Positions 41,317 to 50,411 of a stretch of DNA of 64,000 nucleotides are shown in pieces. The position numbers and the translations under genes were made by a program. The stretch's first letter is position 1. Each line of letters opens with the position of its first letter. The DNA is from Clostridium puniceum (GTDB lineage: Bacteria > Bacillota > Clostridia > Clostridiales > Clostridiaceae), in NCBI RefSeq assembly GCF_002006345.1, contig NZ_LZZM01000143.1:1-64000 (forward strand), given 5' to 3'. The notes below the pieces were generated by a model. That model ran no database searches. It was not told the DNA's origin and saw only the letters and a program-made list of their open reading frames with translations.

Positions 41317-42162
41317 CTATCCTATAGCCTTTTTGAATTTTTCATCCATAAAGACTTTTGTATTTTTAATTACATCTTTCCAATCATCATTTCCAATATA
41401 CCAAAATTCTGCTGTAAATTTTCTAACACCAAGTTCCCACGATTTTTTAATTATCTCTTCAAAATTTACATGTCCTGTTCCAAAAGTAATTTCTCTAAAC
41501 TTTCCAGGAACAGTTTCTTTTAAATGCACTGCTGAAATGTGCCCTCTTCCTGTTTCAAAATCTTCTATAGGATTTATGCCATAATCTAAAGATGCATTAG
41601 TTACATTACCGCAGTCTGGGTAAATTTGAAGATATGGTGAATTAACTAAATTTACAAATTCCATTGCTTTTTCAACTGTATTCATAAATTCGGTTTCCAT
41701 AGTTTCAAATGCAAGAATTACACCTTTATTAGCTGCCATTTCTACAGATTCTTTTAAGTTTTCTTCAAAATATCTTCTAGTTTGGTCATTTCCTTCTTCA
41801 TAATAAACATCATATCCTGCTAATTGTATTATTCTAACTCCTATGTCAGAGGCTAAATCAATAGCTTTTTTCATAATTTCCATACCTTTATTTCTTGTAG
41901 TCTCATCTGTACTTCCCAACGGATATTTTCTATGCCCACTTAAGCACATTGTTCTTATTTCAGTTCCGCATTTGAACATTAATTCTACGAGCTTCCTTCT
42001 TTCTTCTTCAGTCATATCTAATCTAGCCAATTTTTCATCTGTTTCATCTATGCTTATTTCTAAAGTATCAAATCCGCATTCTTTAGCACAATTTAACTTT
42101 TCTTCCCAAGATAAAAAATTAGGCATAGATTTTTCATATAATCCTAACGTATATCCCTTCAT
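41317..42162 (-). CDS. ulaE: L-ribulose-5-phosphate 3-epimerase (UlaE/SgaU type)
   Basis: Converts L-xylulose 5-phosphate to L-ribulose 5-phosphate. The 281-residue TIM-barrel protein has the AP-endonuclease-2-like family features: LGLYEKSMPNFLSWEEKLN, GFDTLEISIDE, AFETMETEFMNTVEKA (metal Glu), YPDCGNVTNA and AEFWYIGNDDW near the C-terminus. Length matches E. coli UlaE. It lies between ulaF and the transketolase N-half. Confidence 0.94.
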   Translation of the reverse strand: MKGYTLGLYEKSMPNFLSWEEKLNCAKECGFDTLEISIDETDEKLARLDMTEEERRKLVELMFKCGTEIRTMCLSGHRKYPLGSTDETTRNKGMEIMKKAIDLASDIGVRIIQLAGYDVYYEEGNDQTRRYFEENLKESVEMAANKGVILAFETMETEFMNTVEKAMEFVNLVNSPYLQIYPDCGNVTNASLDYGINPIEDFETGRGHISAVHLKETVPGKFREITFGTGHVNFEEIIKKSWELGVRKFTAEFWYIGNDDWKDVIKNTKVFMDEKFKKAIG

Positions 42163-42189
42163 AAAATCACCAACTTTCTAAAGATAAAT

Positions 42190-42879
42190 TTATTGTCCGT
42201 AATATGCATTTGGTCCATGCTTTCTCATAAAATGCTTTTCAATTAATTCCTTTGGCATAGTTTCAATATTATGATTTGCTAAAACTTCTGTATTCCAAGC
42301 CATCATTGCAACTTCTTCTAAAACAACTGCATTGTGAACTGCTTCCACAGCATCTTTTCCCCATGTAAATGGTCCATGATTTTTAACTAAAACTGCTGGC
42401 ACATGTATTGGATTTGCGTTCTTAAATGTCTCAACAATAACTTCACCTGTATTATACTCATATTGTCCCTTTATTTCCTTTGGTGTCATATCTCTTGTAC
42501 AAGGAATTTCATTATAGAAATAATCTGCTTGAGTTGTACCATATGATTTTATACATTTTCCTGCTTGAGCAAATATAGTTGCCCATCTTGAATGAGTATG
42601 TACAACTCCTCCAATTTCACTAAATTCATTATATAACTTTACATGTGTAGGTGTATCTGATGATGGTTTATATTTTCCTTCAACAACATTACCTTCTAAA
42701 TTAACTACCACCATATCTTCTGGTCCCATTTTTTCATAATCGACACCTGATGGTTTAATTACTATTAATCCTGTTTTTCTGTCTATTGCAGAAACATTCC
42801 CCCATGTAAAAGTTATTAATTTATATTTGGGTAAAAGCATATTTGCCTCATAAACTTCTTTTTTTAATTCTTCTAGCAT
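42190..42879 (-). CDS. ulaF: L-ribulose-5-phosphate 4-epimerase (UlaF/AraD type)
   Basis: Zn-dependent epimerisation of L-ribulose 5-phosphate to D-xylulose 5-phosphate by retro-aldol chemistry. The 229-residue class II aldolase-like protein has [19 protein letters not shown], the zinc ligands HTH at 94-96 ([16 protein letters not shown]) and the third His in [10 protein letters not shown]. Twenty-seven bases before ulaE. Given the ula neighbours, UlaF rather than AraD is chosen. Confidence 0.95.
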   Translation of the reverse strand: MLEELKKEVYEANMLLPKYKLITFTWGNVSAIDRKTGLIVIKPSGVDYEKMGPEDMVVVNLEGNVVEGKYKPSSDTPTHVKLYNEFSEIGGVVHTHSRWATIFAQAGKCIKSYGTTQADYFYNEIPCTRDMTPKEIKGQYEYNTGEVIVETFKNANPIHVPAVLVKNHGPFTWGKDAVEAVHNAVVLEEVAMMAWNTEVLANHNIETMPKELIEKHFMRKHGPNAYYGQ

Positions 42880-43013
42880 CTAACATTCTCCATTTCAAAC
42901 TATTATGATTGTTTTAATCTGGTTTGAATTTATATTCAAACAATATCTTTCTCTAATTTTTAAGTATTAAATTTGATAAGTCTCATAATTATCCTGGTAC
43001 AAAAACATATATA

Positions 43014-44042
43014 CTACTCATTTATCACTGTATATACTGCTGCCTCATTCTTTGTATGGTTAGCTGAAACAATTAAATCACAATCTTTTAAATTTATAAC
43101 TGTTACATTAGCTGGGCCAGCACCCTTTTCAATAATTGTTTCTTGGCACTTTCCATCAACCCATTGAATATAAAATAATTCGGCATCTACACGTCTCACT
43201 CCACCAACAAAGCTTGGCACACCACGAAGTGTTGTTCCAACTAAAGTATGTGCAAAATCAATCTCATATGGATAAACATAAATTTCAGTATACTTTCCAT
43301 CAATAAACTTATAGATTTTCATTGAATTTCCATGGAATGGTTCAATAGTCATAAGTTCATCTTGACCATCACCATCTAAATCACACCAAGCGACTTCACT
43401 AATATTACCTTCCATTAAGTGATTAACTTGCCATTCTCCATCTTTACTTGGAATAACTTCAAATATTCCTTGATCACAGCCAAAAGTGCCGCGTGGTTTA
43501 CCATCAACCATATGACGAATATATCCATGATTTTTATATAACCCTTTTTTAAGAACTTTAAGATCTAAACCATCAGTTGGTATTTCTGATAATTTACCAT
43601 AATAGATAGTTCCTGAATGACTCCAGTCATCTTTGGAAACTTTAAGATCAGCTATAGTAGCTGCAATAACATAGATTTCTCCATCAACATCCCATACATC
43701 AAAACGATGTAAATAAGGTAATTTGATAACTGTTTCAATAACCCATTCTCCGTCCACTAAATGGCCCCAAACTAAACGTGCACCACTTGGACTTTCTTTT
43801 AAATAGAAATCTCTAACAGCTAAAAATTCATTTTTACGATTTGGAATAGGAATTATTGACATACATCCTCCACCATTATTCCAAACTGTATGACGATGAG
43901 TAAAATCCTTACCACTATATGCGTAACAAGGATATCCCTTTTCTTCAGATGCTACTAGCAAATTTAGTTCACCGTCTATTTCTATTGAACCTGCTGAATA
44001 TGCTCGGTACATTTCATCTAAGTGCTTTTTTATAATTTTCAT
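43014..44042 (-). CDS. Unknown cytoplasmic beta-propeller-like (VCBS/FG-GAP) protein in the ula-type operon
   Basis: A 342-residue protein without signal peptide. Repeated beta-rich segments, each with Trp/Gly-Asp features (FLAVRDFYLKESPSGARLVW, HRFDVWDVDGEIYVIAAT, EVAWCDLDGDGQDELMTI), and the calcium-loop DLDGDGQDEL, resemble FG-GAP/VCBS propellers. I do not recognise a characterised family. It sits between PTS IIB and ulaF, exactly where a further catabolic enzyme would be expected, and the operon has no recognisable ulaD. It could bind or convert a sugar-lactone intermediate; this is inference only. GAGGTGAATGGAAT precedes the ATG, so it is well translated. Confidence 0.7.
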   Translation of the reverse strand: MKIIKKHLDEMYRAYSAGSIEIDGELNLLVASEEKGYPCYAYSGKDFTHRHTVWNNGGGCMSIIPIPNRKNEFLAVRDFYLKESPSGARLVWGHLVDGEWVIETVIKLPYLHRFDVWDVDGEIYVIAATIADLKVSKDDWSHSGTIYYGKLSEIPTDGLDLKVLKKGLYKNHGYIRHMVDGKPRGTFGCDQGIFEVIPSKDGEWQVNHLMEGNISEVAWCDLDGDGQDELMTIEPFHGNSMKIYKFIDGKYTEIYVYPYEIDFAHTLVGTTLRGVPSFVGGVRRVDAELFYIQWVDGKCQETIIEKGAGPANVTVINLKDCDLIVSANHTKNEAAVYTVINE

Positions 44043-44219
44043 ATTCCATTCACCTCAACTTGCATTAGCCTATTTTTAATTTTTATGTTTCTGATATTCT
44101 TTGATTTAGATGAAATTTACTTATTAAATTTCATCTAAATCTTAGAATACTAAATATTCATTTTATAAAATTCTCTATATCAATTTCAATTTATGGTTAT
44201 TTATAATTTTTAATAGAAG

Positions 44220-44513
44220 TTATTTCTTATTTACTATTTGTTCTATAACTTTTTCTTCCATTTCTTGCTCTGATAATATATTTTTTAACCCTATAATTAT
44301 AGTTCCTGATTCTTCTGCTCTTTTAAAATTTGATTTTAATACTTCTGAGCAAAATACTACATCAAAGCTTGACGCTTGGCTTTTAGCTTCTCCAACACTA
44401 TTATGTTGAATTGTTACGTCTATACCTAACTTTTTAAAAACTTTTCCTATTTTCATCTTTATTATTTGGCTTGATCCCATACCACTTCCGCAAGCTGCTA
44501 TTACTTTTAACAT
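44220..44513 (-). CDS. ulaB: PTS ascorbate-type EIIB component
   Basis: Accepts phosphate from EIIA and passes it to the sugar bound by EIIC. The 97-residue protein has the lactose/galactitol/ascorbate IIB signature VIAACGSGMGSSQIIKMK with phospho-Cys8. The ATG at 44513 follows AAAGGGTG; a TTG upstream overlaps that site. Separate IIA, IIB and IIC genes are typical for the ascorbate (SgaTBA/UlaABC) family. Confidence 0.93.
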   Translation of the reverse strand: MLKVIAACGSGMGSSQIIKMKIGKVFKKLGIDVTIQHNSVGEAKSQASSFDVVFCSEVLKSNFKRAEESGTIIIGLKNILSEQEMEEKVIEQIVNKK

Positions 44514-44714
44514 TTTTACGCACACCCTTTTCAATTTATTTTTTATTTAATTCCACTTAATTTTATTTTTATATCTTATTTACAGTTTGAGTCTTTTTAG
44601 AAATTTGTCAATCATATTTCATATAAATTGTAATATTAAATCGAATACTTGTAGTTAAGTAGCTATTTCAATAAAACTAACTAGTTGTTAATTTTCATAA
44701 ATCATTTTTATCTG

Positions 44715-46172
44715 TTATGCCTTTTCCATCTCTTTAAGATATTCATCGTAATCTTCTGCTACTTTGAAATATCCCTTTTTATTTTTTAAGTATTGAATTT
44801 GTGGTATTACAAGTAATGCTATAACTGCAATACCAAACCCTACATATTGGAAGTTTTTCATTAACACTCCAATTACTGGCCATACTGTGTCAAAATCAAA
44901 GTTTCCATGCCATCCTCCAAATTGTGATAATCCAAAGTAATAAGCTGCGAATGCTCCACCTAGCACTTGAATAACACCTGATGCGAAAGGAATTATACAA
45001 GCTGCTTTTAAACCACCTTTTCTATTTGCAAATACTGCAAAAGTTGCGTTATCAAAGAATACTGGTACGAAACCTGTGATTATTAATACTGGACTTTGGA
45101 ATACTACTAAACCTATAATTGATATAAATTGTCCTAATGCTCCAAATAAGAATCCAATTGTTACTGCATTAGCATGACCGAATCCATAAGTTGCTGCACA
45201 GTCAACAGCTGGCATTGATCCTGGTAAAATTTTATTTGAAATACCTTGGAATGATTCTGTAAGTTCTCCAACGAACATTTTAACACCAAGTTGTAATATG
45301 CTTAAGTAAACTGCAAAGTTTAATGATTTTTCCATGATATAGAATAAAAAGTTTCTATTTGCTGCAAATCCTGTCTTATCTATTTGATGTAATAAGTCCG
45401 GTCCTAATATTCCCATGATTGCTCCAAAGAATAACATCATTAGTATACCAGTTGCAACTACGTTATCATTGAATATTTGTAAAAATCCTGGTAATTGAAG
45501 ATGTTCTATTGATTTTTCTTTATTACCAATTTTTCCTGAAATTTTATCTGTAAGCCAAATTCCAAACATTTGTTGATGACCAACTGCAAATCCTCCACCT
45601 TCAGTTAATTCTTGAGTTGCTTCAACTGTAAGATTTGCTGATACTGCCCAATAAGTTCCCAGTAATAAACCAAGCATAATTACTACTTGCGTATCAACTA
45701 AATTAGGGAAACAGAATAATACCATCCATAAAGCTGTTGAAGATTGTTGCACCATTATATGACCTGTAATAAATACTGTTCTAATCTTTGTTTGCTTTCT
45801 AAACAATACTAATAATATATTGAAAATAAATGCTATTAGTAATACTATCATCATAAGAGAAAATGATCTACCAACATTTTCAATAGCTGATTGTGCTGCT
45901 GTTTGACCAAAATAAGGATCAATAACTGCAGCGGTTAAATTGAAACGATCTTTTAATCCTGCTAGTATTGGACGGAAGTTACCTACAAGTCCTCCAGCTG
46001 CTACATTTAAAATCAAATAACCAACTGTTGCTTTTATAAAGCCTGCTATTGCCTCATATATTGGACGTTTTAATAATAAATAACCTATAAGTACTATAAA
46101 ACCTATAAAGAATGCTGGATTTGTCAAGATATTTATTTGAAAGAAATTCCATATACTTAATAATATATTCAT
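44715..46172 (-). CDS. ulaA: PTS ascorbate-type EIIC permease
   Basis: The 485-residue integral membrane transporter of the SgaT/UlaA family, with about 11-12 membrane segments, GHIMVQQSSTALWMVLFCF, EGGGFAVGHQQMFGIWL, PGSMPAVDCAATYGFGHANA and a C-terminal cytoplasmic YLKNKKGYFKVAEDYDEY. It imports ascorbate or a close analogue with phosphorylation at C6. GGGGGAAG precedes the ATG. Confidence 0.95.
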   Translation of the reverse strand: MNILLSIWNFFQINILTNPAFFIGFIVLIGYLLLKRPIYEAIAGFIKATVGYLILNVAAGGLVGNFRPILAGLKDRFNLTAAVIDPYFGQTAAQSAIENVGRSFSLMMIVLLIAFIFNILLVLFRKQTKIRTVFITGHIMVQQSSTALWMVLFCFPNLVDTQVVIMLGLLLGTYWAVSANLTVEATQELTEGGGFAVGHQQMFGIWLTDKISGKIGNKEKSIEHLQLPGFLQIFNDNVVATGILMMLFFGAIMGILGPDLLHQIDKTGFAANRNFLFYIMEKSLNFAVYLSILQLGVKMFVGELTESFQGISNKILPGSMPAVDCAATYGFGHANAVTIGFLFGALGQFISIIGLVVFQSPVLIITGFVPVFFDNATFAVFANRKGGLKAACIIPFASGVIQVLGGAFAAYYFGLSQFGGWHGNFDFDTVWPVIGVLMKNFQYVGFGIAVIALLVIPQIQYLKNKKGYFKVAEDYDEYLKEMEKA

Positions 46173-46369
46173 TTTACTTCCCCCTATAGTTTTAATTTTT
46201 ATTTTCTTTTGCTTATATTTGTTGCAATAATTATTTTACAATAAAAACATACTAGCATTAGCATATGGAAGTAACTTTAGTGTATAAACTTAATTGCAGC
46301 ATATATAATAATTTCTTTACATAAGTTTTTCTACAAAAATAATATCAAGTAAACTTACGTTATATATTT

Positions 46370-46831
46370 TTAAACACATTTTGCTTTTAACATTTCAACA
46401 ATTTCTTCTAAATCTTCTTTACATTCAGCATCAAGTAATTTATTTACTACTGCATCATCTTCGATTAATCCAACCATGTTCGATAAGTTTTGCAAATGCA
46501 CCTCATTATCCGTTGAAGCTAATACAAAAAATAATCTTGCATCTTGTTCTGGATCATTGCTAAAATGAACTGGATTTTTAGTTCTCATAAAACACATTGC
46601 TGTTTCATTAACTCCTACAACACCTTCTTGAGCATGTGGTATGCAAATATTAGGTGCTATAACTATATATGCTCCATACTTGTTAACATTTGATATTATC
46701 GCTTCTACATAAGTACTTTCTATTGCTCCATCATCTATTAAAGGTTTACAAGAAGCCTCTATTGCTTCCTCCCAAGTATCGAAACCTTCATGAAATGAAT
46801 ATCTTTTTTTATCAATTAATCCTTGTAACAT
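46370..46831 (-). CDS. ulaC: PTS ascorbate-type EIIA component
   Basis: The 153-residue mannitol/fructose-type IIA protein carries the phospho-His66 in ICIPHAQEGVVG, with MCFMRTKNPVHFSND and ASTDNEVHLQNLSNMVGLI. The ATG at 46831 follows GGAGGAGAG; an upstream ATG at 46846 overlaps that site. Follows ulaG; a short stem-loop lies between them. Confidence 0.94.
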   Translation of the reverse strand: MLQGLIDKKRYSFHEGFDTWEEAIEASCKPLIDDGAIESTYVEAIISNVNKYGAYIVIAPNICIPHAQEGVVGVNETAMCFMRTKNPVHFSNDPEQDARLFFVLASTDNEVHLQNLSNMVGLIEDDAVVNKLLDAECKEDLEEIVEMLKAKCV

Positions 46832-46859
46832 TATGCTCTCCTCCATATTTTATTTTATA

Positions 46860-46880
46860 GAGGGTTAAGTTTTAACCCTC
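46860..46880. other. Stem-loop between ulaG and the EIIA gene
   Basis: GAGGGTTAA (46860-46868) pairs perfectly with TTAACCCTC (46872-46880) with a three-base loop. No T-run follows on the minus strand, so an RNA-processing or stability element is likelier than termination. Confidence 0.7.
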
Positions 46881-46890
46881 ATTAATTTTA

Positions 46891-47955
46891 TTATAACATT
46901 GACTTAAATGGTAGATCTGGTTCTATTGCAAATGCATCATGGAAGCCTCTATCGTGGTGATATTCCATTTTATCCTTATCGTTTGGATAAATAAATTTAC
47001 CGCCTACTTCCCAAATAAATGGTTTAAATTTATATTGTAATCTATATTTTCTCATATTCCATAAAGTTATAATTTCTTGAGTATCAGCCATAAAGTTTGT
47101 CCAAATATCATGATGGAACGGAATAATAACTTCAGTATTTAAACATTCAGCCATTCTTAACATATCAATAGATGTCATTTTATCTGTCATACCTCTTGGA
47201 TTTTCACCAAATGATCCTAATGCAACATCGATTTTATGGTCATTACCATGTTTTGCATAATAATTAGAATAATGTGAATCACCACTATGATACAAGTTTC
47301 CGCCTGGAGTTTTGAAAAGATAATTTACAGCTAATTTATCCATATCTCTTGGCATTTTATCTTTTAATGTTGTACCTTTTGGTGCCGTAACAAGCTCAGT
47401 ACGGTCAAAAGAATCAAGTGCAACAATTTCTGTATCTTTAATTTTTACCACATCACCAGGTTTTACAACTATACATTGTTCTTTTGGAACTCCCCAGCCT
47501 AACCAAAGATCTATACAAGCTTGTGGTCCAATAAATTTAACATCTTTAGAACAATTTTGAATTACTGCTGCAGCCACATTAGCATCAATATGATCACTAT
47601 GATCGTGTGTAGCTAAAATTGCATCTACTTCTTTAATTTTAAAAGGATCAATAACACAAACTGAGTTTCTTAAGTTTGGTTGCATTGCTACACAGCCAAT
47701 CATTCTTTGATGTTGATGTTGTGATGCCATTAATGGATTCGCTTTTGTTTTCTTTCCTGAATTAACCCACAAATCAACACATATATTTGCATTACCTTCA
47801 GATTTAACCCATATACCTGTACATCCTAACCACCACATTGCAAATGTACCTGGTTTCACTTCTTCTTGTTCTATTTCTTCGTTAAGCCATGTTCCCCATT
47901 CTGGAAATGTGTTTAATATCCAAGACTCTCTTGTGATTTCGTTTACTTTTGACAT
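46891..47955 (-). CDS. ulaG: L-ascorbate-6-phosphate lactonase UlaG
   Basis: Metallo-beta-lactamase-fold enzyme that opens the lactone ring of ascorbate 6-phosphate to 3-keto-L-gulonate 6-phosphate. The 354-residue length equals the E. coli enzyme. Motifs: [18 protein letters not shown], the metal site [15 protein letters not shown] (His117, His119, Asp121, His122), [13 protein letters not shown] and [16 protein letters not shown]. Promoter-proximal gene of the operon; AAGGAGAG precedes the ATG. Confidence 0.97.
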   Translation of the reverse strand: MSKVNEITRESWILNTFPEWGTWLNEEIEQEEVKPGTFAMWWLGCTGIWVKSEGNANICVDLWVNSGKKTKANPLMASQHQHQRMIGCVAMQPNLRNSVCVIDPFKIKEVDAILATHDHSDHIDANVAAAVIQNCSKDVKFIGPQACIDLWLGWGVPKEQCIVVKPGDVVKIKDTEIVALDSFDRTELVTAPKGTTLKDKMPRDMDKLAVNYLFKTPGGNLYHSGDSHYSNYYAKHGNDHKIDVALGSFGENPRGMTDKMTSIDMLRMAECLNTEVIIPFHHDIWTNFMADTQEIITLWNMRKYRLQYKFKPFIWEVGGKFIYPNDKDKMEYHHDRGFHDAFAIEPDLPFKSML

Positions 47956-48338
47956 TCTAATCTCTCCTTAAATATTATAATTTGTTTTCTATATTTTCTA
48001 TATTTTTTGATTTTTTATACATTTCATATTTTTCTTGTTTGATTTTAGAATTATAAACGTTTTGTATTTTTGAACTTTCTATTTTATAATTTGTGAATGT
48101 TTTGTTTGTTTCTGTCTTTATATTACATCAAACATTCATATAATTCAAGTATTTTTTTTGAACTTTTTATTATTTTTATTTTTCGAATGTTTTTATTGAA
48201 CTTTTTGAATGTTTGTTTTATAATTAGTATAAATAAATAATATAAATAGTTCTTTAAATGTTAAATTATTTTCTTTATAATTTAAATAAATGATTTTAAC
48301 GTCTTAAAATTACATTTATATCAAAAAGGGGGACAAAT
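47956..48338. promoter_or_regulatory. Divergent control region with repeated DeoR-type sites
   Basis: The 383-base spacer contains a repeated core GAATGTTTG: 48095-48104 (GAATGTTTTG), 48129-48137 (inverted, CAAACATTC), 48185-48194 (GAATGTTTTT) and 48207-48215 (GAATGTTTG), interleaved with TTTGAACTTT at about 48070, 48158 and 48196. Several spaced copies between a DeoR-family gene and its divergent sugar operon fit an UlaR-type operator cluster. Confidence 0.65.
48196..48224 (+). promoter_or_regulatory. Promoter of the DeoR-family regulator
   Basis: TTGAAC (48196-48201), 17-base spacer, TATAAT (48219-48224). The -35 and spacer contain a GAATGTTTG repeat, so autoregulation is likely. Confidence 0.78.
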
Positions 48339-49133
48339 ATGAAAAAAGCTCAAGGCATAGTCGCTAAAAGAAGAGATAAAATTTTAGATTATATAAGTAA
48401 AAATGAATCAATTAATACTAATGAACTAGCAGAGAAACTTAATATCTCCCCACTTACCTTAAGACGGGACTTGCAATCTTTAGATGACGAAGGATTAATA
48501 ATCAGATACTACGGCGGCGCAAAATTAGCAACTGATATAGATTTTGATGTTAAAAATGATTCTGAAGAAAATGCTGTTGATTCAATATATAATAAGAAAA
48601 AACACATAATTGCAAAATATGCAGCTGATTTAATAAATGATGGTGATACAATTTTTATAAACTCTAGTTCAACCGCTCTTTTAATATTGGACTATTTGGA
48701 GAATAAACGTGTATACGTTGTTACTAATAATGGTAAAGCTCTTCAATCACCTATTGGTTCTAATGTTGAATTAGTATTAACTGGCGGGCAGGTTTATGAA
48801 AGGAAGCAATCTTTAATAGGAGAATTTGCTACTTATATACTATCTAAAATAACTGCAGATAAATGTTTCTTAGGAGTTAGTGGAATAGCTTGTGATTCAG
48901 GAATCAGCACTTCAGTTTTGCAAGAAACCCTTATTAATCATGAAATGCTAAATCGGTGCAATGGTCATGTTTATGTATTAGCTGATAGTTCCAAGGTTGG
49001 TAGACATCATAATTTTTCTAGTGGTGATATAGATGAAATTTCTCATCTTATTACCGATTCTGATATTAGTGAAGCTGATATTAATGAGTTTAAAGATAAA
49101 GGTGTTACTGTAATACCTTTAGAGTATAAATAG
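48339..49133 (+). CDS. DeoR-family transcriptional regulator (UlaR-like)
   Basis: The 264-residue protein has an N-terminal HTH (NTNELAEKLNISPLTLRRDL, DEGLIIRYYGGAKL) and the C-terminal DeoR sensor domain with INDGDTIFINSSSTALLIL, VTNNGKAL, LTGGQVYERKQSLIGEFA and VLADSSKVGRH, which bind phosphorylated sugars. Divergent from the ula-type operon, so it most likely represses it, with ascorbate 6-phosphate as the known inducer in the UlaR case. AAAGGGGGA precedes the ATG. Confidence 0.92.
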   Translation: MKKAQGIVAKRRDKILDYISKNESINTNELAEKLNISPLTLRRDLQSLDDEGLIIRYYGGAKLATDIDFDVKNDSEENAVDSIYNKKKHIIAKYAADLINDGDTIFINSSSTALLILDYLENKRVYVVTNNGKALQSPIGSNVELVLTGGQVYERKQSLIGEFATYILSKITADKCFLGVSGIACDSGISTSVLQETLINHEMLNRCNGHVYVLADSSKVGRHHNFSSGDIDEISHLITDSDISEADINEFKDKGVTVIPLEYK

Positions 49134-49223
49134 CCACTTTGTATATTTGTATTTATTAATTTTCTCGAATAAATATTTTAATTCATAAAGCTTGTGCATA
49201 AATCTTATTAACTCTCTGATAGC

Positions 49224-49270
49224 AAATAAGCTGTTACAAAATAATCAAAATATTTTGTAACAGCTTATTT
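49224..49270. terminator. Bidirectional terminator
   Basis: Perfect 20-bp stem: 49224-49243 (AAATAAGCTGTTAC...) with 49251-49270, with T-runs on the plus side. It separates the DeoR gene from the manC remnant. Confidence 0.93.
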
Positions 49271-49271
49271 T

Positions 49272-50168
49272 TTATAAAAATTTATTATATCGATTTTGCT
49301 CATTAAGTTTATTCAGTAAATGTTTTATTTCTTGATCTTTATTTTTATCCATAACAAGTATAACATCACCTGCATCAACTACAACTAAATCTTTTATTCC
49401 AAATCCTATTATTAAGTTCTTATCTCCAAATATAGAACAATTCTCACATTCATCAATATAGACATTTTGGGAAATATTATTATTCTTATCATTATAAAGC
49501 AGTCTGCTTAATGCGCCGAAACTCCCCATATCATCCCAGTTGAAATCACATTTTATAACATATGCCTTTCTTGTTTTTTGCATAACGCCAAAATCTATAG
49601 ATATTCCATCGATAAGCTCATATTGTTCCTCTATAACCGCTTCTTCATTTTCTTCCCCTAGACTTTTATATATTTCTATCAATGGTCTATGCAATTTAGG
49701 CAGATACTTCTCTATTTCTCTTAAAATAACATCTGCTCTAAATACGAACATTCCAGAATTCCATAAGTAAGTCCCCTTTAATATAAAGTCTTTGGCAACC
49801 TCTGAGTTAGGTTTTTCAGTAAATCTAGCTATCTTGTAAGTTGGTATATTCCCAGTAGTTCTCTCACCCATTTCTATATATCCATATCCAGTTTCTGGCC
49901 TATTAGCTTCTATTCCAAGTGTAACAATACACCTTCTCTTATTTGCTATCTCAATCGCCTGAGATAACGTATCTATATAATTCTTCTCACCTTGAATATA
50001 GTGATCTGATGGTAATACAACCATAACTGCATTAGCATCTTGTTTTAAGAGCTTTACTGCAGACAAACCTATGCATGTAGCAGTTGGTACATAGGTAATA
50101 TTGGTCTTTTTATTATAAAATCCATTCAACTTCTTTTTTTCAATAACAATTATTAATAATTTTTTCAT
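49272..50168 (-). pseudogene. N-terminally truncated mannose-1-phosphate guanylyltransferase (manC) remnant
   Basis: The readable 298 codons match the middle and C-terminal part of the intact manC at 58106: VVLPSDHYIQGEKNYIDTL, GYGYIEMGERT, FTEKPNSEVAKDFI, YLWNSGMFVFRADVI, SIDFGVMQKTR, CDFNWDDMGSFGALSRLL. The N-terminal nucleotide-binding MAGGKGERFWPRSRKTLPKQ of the family is missing, replaced by a degenerate stretch (IVIEKKKLNGFYNKKTNITY), and ATARNTAP-type residues are altered (PTATCIGL). No ribosome site precedes the first ATG. Without the GTP/Mg loop it should be inactive. It lies beside a recombinase and a GT4 remnant. Confidence 0.75.
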
Positions 50169-50173
50169 ATGAT

Positions 50174-50308
50174 TTACATCATATGAAGAAGATAATTTCC
50201 TACTGATACTATACCTTCTAATTTACTTTCACCTATTAATGCTTTTAATTCCTCTTCTGAAAACCAAGTATTTCCGAATTTTCCAATTAAAAATACCTCT
50301 ATATGATA
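50174..50308 (-). pseudogene. Short glycosyltransferase family 4 (group 1) remnant
   Basis: A start-less 44-codon frame reads IEVFLIGKFGNTWFSEEELK, ALIGESKLEGIVSVGNYL. This follows the group-1 glycosyltransferase donor-domain pattern L-V-x-VG-K-x-G-W-x-x-EEL...L-x-L-E-x-x-V-x-F-T-G-Y. Stops bound it on both sides. It would be debris of a mannosyltransferase-type gene upstream of the manC remnant. Confidence 0.4.
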
Positions 50309-50411
50309 TTAACTTGAAATTTGCGTTTCAAAATTATTCTATGTTATTGCCCATTTAAAGATAAATGAGTATAATAATTTACACTGCATATAGTAAACAA
50401 TCTTGATATTT

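Noticed and set aside
44680-44700. TTGTTAATTTTCATAAAT as a Rex site before the PTS IIB gene
   Set aside because: Only the left half-site matches and it lies between PTS genes.
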